Positions 58,226 through 64,000 of a stretch of 64,000 nt of DNA are shown here, one piece after another; the first letter of the stretch is position 1; each line of letters starts with the position of its first letter. A program made the translations under genes and the position numbers. A model generated the notes under the pieces. That model had not been told where the DNA came from and searched no databases. It saw only the letters and a list, made by a program, of their open reading frames with translations. The DNA comes from Oscillospiraceae bacterium (GTDB lineage Bacteria > Bacillota > Clostridia > Oscillospirales > Ruminococcaceae): NCBI GenBank assembly GCA_022791315.1, contig JAAVYW010000038.1, positions 1-64,000 of the forward strand. Direction: 5' to 3'.

Positions 58226-58924
58226 CAGGAAGAGTGCTTGATTTGCAAAGCGCCGCTGGAATACTTGACAGCGGAGGAGGAGATGGAGTGCGCCCTGTGC
58301 CACAGGCGGGAGAACAGCAAGACACGGTGTGAAAAGGGGCACTATGTCTGCAATGAGTGCCACACCCAGGGGATGGACGCCGTGATGGGGATTTGCCTGG
58401 GGGAGAGGGGAAAAGACCCGGTTGCCATCCTGGAAAAGCTGATGGCCCAGCCCTTTTGCCATATGCACGGGCCGGAACACCATGTGATGGTGGGCGCGGC
58501 GCTGCTGACAGCCTATCGGAATGCGGGCGGGGAGATTGACCTGGAAAAGGCGCTGCCGGAAATGAGGAACCGGGGGAAAAGCGTGCCCGGCGGGGCCTGC
58601 GGGTTCTGGGGCGCCTGCGGGGCGGGGCTGAGTACGGGGATGGCAGTGGCAATCCTCTCCCAGTCCACGCCGCTGGCGGTGGAGCCCTTCCGGCTCTCCC
58701 ATCTCATGACGGCGGGGGCGCTGCGACAGATTGGGGAGATTGGCGGGCCCCGCTGCTGCAAGCGGGATTCCTACCTTGCCCTGCTGGCTGCGGTGGACTT
58801 TGTGCGGGAACACCTGGGGGTGGAGATGGAGCGGCCAAAGGTGGTTTGCAGCTACGGGGCGCAGAACAACCAGTGCATTGGGAAGCGATGCCCCTTTTGG
58901 GCAGGGAGGCAGAAGGAGGGCTGA
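58223..58924 (+). CDS. DUF5714 family protein
   Basis: The 233-residue protein begins with zinc-binding-like pairs (C-L-I-C near residue 5, C-A-L-C near 24 and C-E-K-G-H-Y-V-C-N-E-C-H). H-M-H-G-P-E-H-H-V-M-V-G-A-A-L follows, with G-A-C-G-F-W-G-A-C-G-A and a C-terminal C-S-Y-G-A-Q-N-N-Q-C-I-G-K-R-C-P-F. This is the DUF5714 pattern, found alone or fused to methyltransferases and near radical-SAM genes. Many conserved Cys and His suggest metal binding; function is unknown. The start at 58223 ends repeat copy 3; ATG at 58211 is in frame. Confidence 0.85.
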   Translation: MQEECLICKAPLEYLTAEEEMECALCHRRENSKTRCEKGHYVCNECHTQGMDAVMGICLGERGKDPVAILEKLMAQPFCHMHGPEHHVMVGAALLTAYRNAGGEIDLEKALPEMRNRGKSVPGGACGFWGACGAGLSTGMAVAILSQSTPLAVEPFRLSHLMTAGALRQIGEIGGPRCCKRDSYLALLAAVDFVREHLGVEMERPKVVCSYGAQNNQCIGKRCPFWAGRQKEG

Positions 58925-58926
58925 AG

Positions 58927-59667
58927 GTGAGACGGGTTTTGGCAGGGCTTGCCCTCTTGGGGCTCCTCACCCTGACGGGATGCAGGGGATGGGCGCAGGC
59001 ACAGGTGATGCTTGGGGTCCCGGCAAAGGTGGAAATCGAGGGGGTGGAGTACCGGACGGGGTTTTATGACGACAGCCTGTGGCTACAGGACAGGCTGCCC
59101 CGCTCAGAGGAGGAGTTTGAGGTGGGGGGCAAGGTGTTCCGCCGGATGGAGCAGGGGGAATTTGACTGCGTCTGGGCACGGATTGGGCCCAAGACGGGCG
59201 GGATGCTCTACTGCCGGGAGGACCAGTGGGACGAGGCCAAAGCGTACTACGGGGACGGGGAAAACTTTGACTACTACTGCATCATCGGGGCCATAGAGGC
59301 AAGGGAAGGGGACAAGCAGATCTTTGAAATCCCGGAGATGGATTTGGAGAAGTTTGACGCGCTGAAAAAGCACGGCGGCACCTTTGACTACGACCCCTTT
59401 GACCTGGTACACAATAAGGCGGCGGAGTACAAGGAGATTACCATTGACACCAGGAAGATTGACCCCAGGCCCTATATCAGCTTTTATAAGGACAGCAGGG
59501 ACGGGATATTTACCTCCTATAAGGCGCACTATTTCTTTGTGATGGAGGGGAAGCTCTATCAGGCGCGCTATCACAACCAGAGCGAGGAAGTGGTGGCGGC
59601 GGTGGAGGTGCCGGAGGAGACAGGGGAATACTTTGTAGAGCTGATAGAGGGGCTCTTGGAAAAGTGA
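58927..59667 (+). CDS. Lipoprotein of unknown function
   Basis: This 246-residue protein starts at GTG 58927 (GGAGGG upstream, directly after the DUF5714 stop). It has a signal peptide with lipobox L-T-L-T-G-C near residue 19. The mature part is rich in Asp, Glu, Tyr and Phe, with no motif I recognise. Co-translation with DUF5714 is likely from the 2-nt gap. Confidence 0.78.
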   Translation: MRRVLAGLALLGLLTLTGCRGWAQAQVMLGVPAKVEIEGVEYRTGFYDDSLWLQDRLPRSEEEFEVGGKVFRRMEQGEFDCVWARIGPKTGGMLYCREDQWDEAKAYYGDGENFDYYCIIGAIEAREGDKQIFEIPEMDLEKFDALKKHGGTFDYDPFDLVHNKAAEYKEITIDTRKIDPRPYISFYKDSRDGIFTSYKAHYFFVMEGKLYQARYHNQSEEVVAAVEVPEETGEYFVELIEGLLEK

Positions 59668-59685
59668 TAGGGGAAATGCAAAGGA

Positions 59686-59714
59686 AGGCTGGTTTTACCA
59701 GCCTCCCTTTTGTT
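59686..59714. terminator. Terminator between convergent genes
   Basis: AGGCTGGT (59686-59693) and ACCAGCCT (59697-59704) with a TTT loop, followed by CCCTTTTGTTT. It lies between the lipoprotein and the convergent ParB-like gene. Confidence 0.75.
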
Positions 59715-60277
59715 TACGGTTCGGGCAGGAGGGTGTTGTTTTGATAGAGGAACAGGGCGCCGGCCTGGTTTTCAAAGTAGAGGGTGGACAGGTCTTCGGA
59801 TGCGCCATAGAGGAACAGGTGGGGGGCAAGGGCCCGGAATTTTTCCTGTTCCTCGGGGGTGGTTTGGGTGAGAAGGTCGTAACTGCGGTCGCAGCGGGTA
59901 ATCCAGAGCCTTTGGTAATCGGCGGCGTTCAGGATACGGGGCCCTAGGCAGCGGATATGGGACAGGCCAAAACGGCGGCACCAGGCCAAATCGGCGCGGT
60001 AGAGCAGCTGGCCGGTGGGGCCGGCGACGATTTCGTCGGTGTTGTAACGCACGGGGAGGGCGGGGACACCGCTCTTCCAGGCCATATAGGCCCTGGTGTG
60101 GCCGTCGACGAGGGTATAGCGGCCGTCCCCGAAATCGTGTACCGGCAGGGGGCCGAAGCCCTCCATGTGCCGGGGGTCAAACCACTTATCCACGGCGGCC
60201 AGTTTTTGGGCGCTGAGATAAATCTGGCTCAGGCCCAGGGAATCGATGGGGAGCTGCCGGGTTCCGCTGAATTCCAT
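59714..60277 (-). CDS. ParB/sulfiredoxin-fold hypothetical protein
   Basis: The 187-residue protein has a segment P-L-P-V-H-D-F-G-D-G-R-Y-T-L-V-D-G-H-T-R-A-Y-M-A-W that matches the ParB-like nuclease fold (D-G-x-R/T-R box), followed by a helical region of unknown type. No helix-turn-helix is visible, so a chromosome-partition role is unlikely. A strong AGGAGG precedes the start. It follows the AraC-type gene by 23 nt on the same strand. Confidence 0.7.
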   Translation of the reverse strand: MEFSGTRQLPIDSLGLSQIYLSAQKLAAVDKWFDPRHMEGFGPLPVHDFGDGRYTLVDGHTRAYMAWKSGVPALPVRYNTDEIVAGPTGQLLYRADLAWCRRFGLSHIRCLGPRILNAADYQRLWITRCDRSYDLLTQTTPEEQEKFRALAPHLFLYGASEDLSTLYFENQAGALFLYQNNTLLPEP

Positions 60278-60300
60278 GGGGTTACCTCCTTGTGATGGGC

Positions 60301-61269
60301 TTACACCCTGCGGACAGGGCGGACGTATTTCCAGAAACGCGCCGGGTCGTGGAAGAAATAGGCCAGGCGGCCGGGGGAGGGGTCAAAGGCGTAGCCGGTG
60401 CCGGTGTAGTCAAAGGCGGCCATGGCGGCGTCTACCTTCTTCCCCACGCTGTTGTTTTCCTGCTCGTAGTCAAAGGGGCCGTGCTCAAAGACGATGTAAT
60501 CGGCCTCGGGGACATCTAGGAGGGCCATCTGCGGGGGGACGGGGCCGTGATAGTCCTGGGGAAGGCGCACGCCGTAGCACTCGGCCCGGGGGGTGCCATA
60601 GCAGAAGGGCTTGCCCTTGGGGTCGTGGAGATAGGCCATGATTTGGCCTGCGCCGCTGTTCACATCACTGCCGCCCTGGTCGTCCAGCTTGTCCGGGATG
60701 CTGGACAGCAGACCACAGATGGTCTCGCAGTCCTGGCCGGGAAGGGCGGATTGCTTTTGCCAGAAATCCCAGTAGCCGTTGCTCTCGTAGTTGCGGACAT
60801 GCAGGAATTTGTGGGCGGGGATGGTGATGAAATAGATTTTCACGTCTTCTGTGGATTTTGTCATGCCGATTTCTCCAATTCCGAAAAAGTAGCGGTCAAA
60901 GGGGTGGATTTTGGTGCGCAGCACCAGGGGGGCAGGCGATTTGCGGTAGGCGCTGGGGGTGATGCCGTAGGCAGCCTGGAAGGCACGGGTGAAGGCCTCG
61001 TGGGAGGAGAAGCCATAGGAGAGGGCGATGTCCAAGAGGCCCTTCCCACTGTCCCGCACCGCTTGGAGGGCGAAGGCCAGTTTGCGCTGGCGGAGGTAGT
61101 CCCTGAGCGTCATGCCTGCGATTTCCTTGAATTTGCGGGTGGTGTGGTACTGGGAATAGCCCAGCTTTTGGGCCAGCCGTTGCAGGGTGGCGGATTCGTT
61201 TTCCTGCCGCTGGATGCACCGGTCGATTTCATCAACGATGTGCTGGATTTGCCTGTGCCATTGGTACAT
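60301..61269 (-). CDS. AraC-family regulator with GyrI-like effector domain
   Basis: The 322-residue protein has an N-terminal AraC DNA-binding domain (L-Q-R-L-A-Q-K-L-G-Y-S-Q-Y-H-T-T-R-K-F-K and L-D-I-A-L-S-Y-G-F-S-S-H-E-A-F-T-R-A-F) in the first 105 residues. The rest resembles GyrI-like/effector-binding domains, with D-V-P-E-A-D-Y-I-V-F-E-H-G-P-F near 260. This order resembles Rob/SoxS-like drug-responsive regulators. The start at 61269 follows TAGGAG; a longer frame upstream is a shadow of the YitT gene. Ligand and targets are unknown. Confidence 0.88.
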   Translation of the reverse strand: MYQWHRQIQHIVDEIDRCIQRQENESATLQRLAQKLGYSQYHTTRKFKEIAGMTLRDYLRQRKLAFALQAVRDSGKGLLDIALSYGFSSHEAFTRAFQAAYGITPSAYRKSPAPLVLRTKIHPFDRYFFGIGEIGMTKSTEDVKIYFITIPAHKFLHVRNYESNGYWDFWQKQSALPGQDCETICGLLSSIPDKLDDQGGSDVNSGAGQIMAYLHDPKGKPFCYGTPRAECYGVRLPQDYHGPVPPQMALLDVPEADYIVFEHGPFDYEQENNSVGKKVDAAMAAFDYTGTGYAFDPSPGRLAYFFHDPARFWKYVRPVRRV

Positions 61270-61360
61270 GTTGTTCGCTCCTATGCCAGGTTGGCCGCTC
61301 TGCTGTTTATGATAGCGGAAAGGGGAGAGGGCGGCTTGATTTGGGTTGCGGAAATGGGGA

Positions 61361-62242
61361 CTATAGCTGTTTGATGAAATTGGAGGAGACTTCCAGGCCG
61401 TCTTTGGCGACGACAAAGGCCTTGGGGGCAATCTGGGCGACGATGTTTTTGAGGGCGTGGAGCTGGTATTTGGAGATGACGACGTAGAGGACGCGGCAGG
61501 GGTCGCCGGTGTAGGCGCCCTCGCCGTTCCAGGCGGTGACGCCGCGGCCCAGCTCCTGGAAGATGGCCTTTTCCACTTTTTCGCTGTCGTGCTTGATAAA
61601 GATGAGGACTTCGGTGTTGATGTTTTGCAGATGGGCCTTGTCCATGGCAAAGGACTGGATGGCGGTGAAGAGCAGGGAATAGATGACGATGCTCACGTCA
61701 AAGAGCAGGGCGCAGGCGCCATAGACAAAGAGGTTGACCACGATAGCCAGTTTGCCCACGCTGAAATTCTGCTTATGGGTGGTGAAATAGAGGCCTAGGA
61801 TGTCTAGGCCCCCGTTGGAGCTGCCACTGCGCAGGGTGAGGCCCACGCCGTAGCCGCTGATGATGCCCCCTACCAGGCAGGCGGTGAGGGGGTCTTCGAT
61901 GAGGGGGGAGGCGGGGATGGGGATGAAGGAGAGGCAAAGGGACTGGAAGGTGACGCAGATAAGGGTCTTGACGAAGAAGGCCTTGCCGATGGAGCGCAGG
62001 GCCAGGATAAACAGGGGGATATTGATGAGATAGACAATGACGCCGGAGAGGTCGAAGGAGATGTTCAGGTGCAGATAGTTGACCGCTAGGGTGCGGATGA
62101 CCTGGGCAACGCCCACCACGCCGCCATTGTAAAAGTTCATGGGGACTAAGAAGAGGTTGACGCCGAGGCAGAACAGCAGCGTGCCCAAGAGCGCGGCGCC
62201 GAAGCGGAGGATGTCGTGTTTGGAAACGGTTCTTTTTGTCAT
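61361..62242 (-). CDS. YitT family membrane protein (DUF161/DUF2179)
   Basis: This is a 293-residue protein with five to six membrane helices, including G-V-N-L-F-L-V-P-M-N-F-Y-N-G-G-V-V-G and G-G-I-I-S-G-Y-G-V-G-L-T-L-R-S-G-S-S-N-G-G-L-D-I motifs. A C-terminal DUF2179 domain of about 90 residues follows (V-L-Y-V-V-I-S-K-Y-Q). Function is not established; transport is suspected. The start at 62242 follows AAGGAG. Confidence 0.9.
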   Translation of the reverse strand: MTKRTVSKHDILRFGAALLGTLLFCLGVNLFLVPMNFYNGGVVGVAQVIRTLAVNYLHLNISFDLSGVIVYLINIPLFILALRSIGKAFFVKTLICVTFQSLCLSFIPIPASPLIEDPLTACLVGGIISGYGVGLTLRSGSSNGGLDILGLYFTTHKQNFSVGKLAIVVNLFVYGACALLFDVSIVIYSLLFTAIQSFAMDKAHLQNINTEVLIFIKHDSEKVEKAIFQELGRGVTAWNGEGAYTGDPCRVLYVVISKYQLHALKNIVAQIAPKAFVVAKDGLEVSSNFIKQL

Positions 62243-62338
62243 AGAGGGTGGCTCCTTTTCAAGTCCGCGGCCATGGGAGCCGCTGAATTCGTCTCCCAGT
62301 ATACACCGGTTGGGAGGAAAGGGCAAGGGGGAGTTGGA

Positions 62339-62941
62339 TTATTGGGGGCTGTCCCTTTTCCAGGCATTGGGTTCCATTTCGTCCAGGGAGAGGGAGAAGC
62401 TGGGGAGGAAATCCTGCAGGAACTGCTGGACCTCGGGGAGGGGCATGGCCTCGGCCGCGGCCTGGCAGGAGGCCTTGGCCTGGGAGAACTCCCGGTTGCC
62501 GCTGCACAGCTCGGTGATGCACTTGCACAGGGCGCTGAGTTTGTCTGCCGCTTTTACCAGCTGTTTTTCATAGCAGTCTTCCCCGGAGAAGAAGGGGGCG
62601 TAGTCCCCTTGCATGGATTCCGGGAGATGGGCCAGGAGGCGGGAAGAGGCGGCTTGCTCGATTTCGTCGTAGGCGGCTTTGAGGGCCGGGCTATAGTATT
62701 TGACCGGGGTGGGCAGGTCGCCGGTGAAGATTTCAGGGACATCGTGGTAAAGGGCCAGCAGGAGGGCCTTTTCCAGGTTTGCCTTTCCGTCAAAGGATGC
62801 GTGGTTGATGGACACTAAGGCGTGGGTGATGAAGCACACGTCCAGGGTGTGCTCGCTGAGGGTTTCCTGGCGGGTGTTGCGCATCAGGCTCCAGCGGCCT
62901 ATGTATTTCATCCGGTGGAGCAGGGCGAAGAAGTGGTACAT
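62339..62941 (-). CDS. HD-domain 5'-deoxynucleotidase (YfbR-like)
   Basis: The 200-residue HD hydrolase has R-W-S-L-M-R-N-T-R-Q-E-T-L-S-E-H at residues 16-31 and L-A-L-Y-H-D-V-P-E-I-F-T-G-D-L-P-T-P-V-K-Y-Y near residue 62, which match YfbR-type deoxyribonucleoside 5'-monophosphatases. A later D-K-L completes the metal site. It would adjust dNMP pools. It lies 96 nt upstream of YitT. Confidence 0.9.
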   Translation of the reverse strand: MYHFFALLHRMKYIGRWSLMRNTRQETLSEHTLDVCFITHALVSINHASFDGKANLEKALLLALYHDVPEIFTGDLPTPVKYYSPALKAAYDEIEQAASSRLLAHLPESMQGDYAPFFSGEDCYEKQLVKAADKLSALCKCITELCSGNREFSQAKASCQAAAEAMPLPEVQQFLQDFLPSFSLSLDEMEPNAWKRDSPQ

Positions 62942-63017
62942 GGAGAGTCAGCTCCTTTTTGGTGTGTGTAGCGTGGTGCAATGCCTACATGATAGCACGG
63001 CCGAGGGGGAAAAGGAA

Positions 63018-63049
63018 GCGGGCGTATCGCTTGCAAACGATACGCCCGC
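63018..63049 (-). terminator. Terminator of pckG
   Basis: GCGGGCGTATCG (63018-63029) pairs perfectly with CGATACGCCCGC (63038-63049) around an 8-nt loop; on the minus strand TTCCTTTTCC follows. It lies 15 nt beyond the pckG stop. Confidence 0.8.
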
Positions 63050-63063
63050 CAAAGTACAGGGGA

Positions 63064-64000
63064 TTAGCCCAGTTTGGATTCCAGGTTGGACAGCTCGTCG
63101 GACAGCTCCTTGGGGAGACGGTCGCCGAACCTGCCATAGAACTCGTGGATACCCTTGGCCTCTTCCTTCCACAGGTTCTTGTCTACGCTGAGAAGGTCGC
63201 GGACGGTTTCCACGGTGATGTCTTCCAGGCCCTCGATGTTGATGTCTTCGGGCTTGGGCTCAAAGCCGATGGGGGTCTCCACAGCGTCGGCCTTGCCCTC
63301 GCAGCGGTTGACAATCCACTCCAGGACACGCATGTTGTCGCCAAAGCCGGGCCAGATGAAGTGCCCCTCGTCATCGGTGCGGAACCAGTTGACATTGAAA
63401 ATTTTAGGGGCCTTATCGCCCAGGCGCTTGCCCATGTCAATCCAGTGCTGCCAGTAGTCGCCCATATGGTAGCCACAGAAGGGCAGCATTGCCATCGGGT
63501 CGCGGCGGACAACGCCTACGGCGCCAGTGGCGGCGGCAGTGGTCTCGGAGGCCATGATGGAGCCTACGAACACGCCGTGGTTCCAGTCGCGGGACTGGTA
63601 CACCAGGGGAGCGGTCTTGGCCCGGCGGCCGCCGAAGACGATGGCGGAAATCGGCACGCCCTGGGGATTATTGAACTCGGGGCTGATGCAGGGGCAATTC
63701 TCCGCAGGGGAGGTGAAACGGCTGTTGGGATGCGCGCCCTTGGAGCCGTCAGTGCAATCCCAGGGCTCGCCCTTCCAGTTGACGGCGTGCTTGGGGGGGT
63801 TCTTGTCCAGGCCTTCCCACCACACGGTGTTGTCGTCCAGGTTGTGGACCACGTTGGTGAAGATGGTATCTCTCTGCGTGGAGGCCAGGGCGTTGGGGTT
63901 GGACTTCACATTGGTGCCGGGGGCAACGCCGAAGAAGCCGTTTTCAGGGTTGATGGCCCAGAGGCGGCCGTCGTCGCCGATGCGCAGCCAGGCGATGTCG
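63064..64000 (-). CDS. pckG: GTP-dependent phosphoenolpyruvate carboxykinase, C-terminal part
   Basis: The frame is open to the right edge, so the 5' part lies outside. Visible blocks are W-L-R-I-G-D-D-G-R-L-W-A-I-N-P-E-N-G-F-F-G-V-A-P-G-T at the edge, N-V-V-H-N-L-D-D-N-T-V-W-W-E-G, F-G-G-R-R-A-K-T-A-P-L-V, G-S-I-M-A-S-E-T-T-A-A-A-T-G and F-N-V-N-W-F-R, typical of the GTP form (PckG). It interconverts oxaloacetate and PEP; in fermenters it often runs toward oxaloacetate. The last roughly 310 residues are seen. Confidence 0.95.
   Translation of the reverse strand, partial: DIAWLRIGDDGRLWAINPENGFFGVAPGTNVKSNPNALASTQRDTIFTNVVHNLDDNTVWWEGLDKNPPKHAVNWKGEPWDCTDGSKGAHPNSRFTSPAENCPCISPEFNNPQGVPISAIVFGGRRAKTAPLVYQSRDWNHGVFVGSIMASETTAAATGAVGVVRRDPMAMLPFCGYHMGDYWQHWIDMGKRLGDKAPKIFNVNWFRTDDEGHFIWPGFGDNMRVLEWIVNRCEGKADAVETPIGFEPKPEDINIEGLEDITVETVRDLLSVDKNLWKEEAKGIHEFYGRFGDRLPKELSDELSNLESKLG

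Noticed and set aside
59714..60277. ParB chromosome-partition protein
   Set aside because: Only the nuclease-fold box is present; no helix-turn-helix, no ParA neighbour and no parS site seen.
1..64000. CRISPR arrays, tRNA and rRNA genes
   Set aside because: No regularly spaced direct repeats were seen; the three related repeats are tens of kilobases apart. No tRNA cloverleaf or rRNA segment was recognised.

Overview
The window looks like chromosomal DNA of a GC-rich Firmicute, most likely a gut Clostridia of the Oscillospiraceae type (Flavonifractor or Pseudoflavonifractor relatives). The reasons are the T-box and preQ1 riboswitch architectures, strong AGGAGG ribosome binding sites with several TTG and GTG starts, sigma-A promoters, intrinsic terminators, and gene families typical of Clostridia (BlaI/M56 pairs, FtsX permeases with long coiled coils, ImmA/XRE pairs, YitT, DUF1385, DUF5714). 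This placement is inferred from gene content only. No rRNA, tRNA, CRISPR array, intact insertion sequence or prophage was seen.

Layout. 1-6500: end of an ABC-2 permease, a membrane XRE regulator, and a TetR / ABC ATPase / giant FtsX permease operon. 6690-7690: rplM-rpsI with consensus promoter, leader and terminator. 7690-12890: minus-strand accessory and metabolic genes (ImmA/XRE pair with a 17-bp inverted-repeat operator, a HAD phosphatase, an AAC(3)-type acetyltransferase fused in frame to a zinc ribbon, and metY). 13120-16240: D,D-carboxypeptidase, a preQ1-riboswitch-controlled QueT transporter, a NERD-like membrane protein and a VOC protein. 16290-20650: a decayed aminoglycoside-phosphotransferase-like gene, then an IlvD/Edd dehydratase and a DapA-type aldolase that look like a sugar-acid pathway. 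20700-26340: pyrophosphatase, an array of small hairpins, an EF-G-like GTPase, pyrE and a metallophosphoesterase. 26400-28510: an AT-richer BlaI / M56 peptidase / exported peptide cassette. 28700-33600: a substrate-binding lipoprotein and hybrid histidine kinase. 33830-37830: a heterodimeric ABC exporter behind a leader peptide and attenuator. 37830-41320: Fe-S genes, an IS5-family relic and acetyltransferases, one of them broken. 41330-44320: an AT-rich gtr-type glycosylation cluster. 44670-59670: a long plus-strand run with a two-component system, DUF1385, prmC, recA-recX, rimO, pgsA, a Cys T-box with cysE and cysS, DUF5714 and a lipoprotein. 59710-64000: minus-strand ParB-like, AraC, YitT and YfbR genes and the 3' part of pckG.

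Most unusual observations. First, a 71-bp element occurs three times (18671, 53086, 58155), each time directly in front of an unrelated gene. It has two hairpins, one with compensatory base changes between copies, and it supplies an in-frame M-x-I-x-M start region. Second, the BmrCD-like ABC exporter is preceded by a 39-codon leader ORF, an intrinsic terminator and an 8-bp competing antiterminator pairing that overlaps the leader stop codon. Third, six consecutive perfect or near-perfect mini-hairpins lie at 21551-21704. Fourth, the zinc ribbon upstream of the AAC(3) gene has no standard start codon and shares a frame with metY. Several genes are clearly decaying (APH-like, GNAT, IS5 transposase, alpha-toroid-like), so the accessory regions are in flux.
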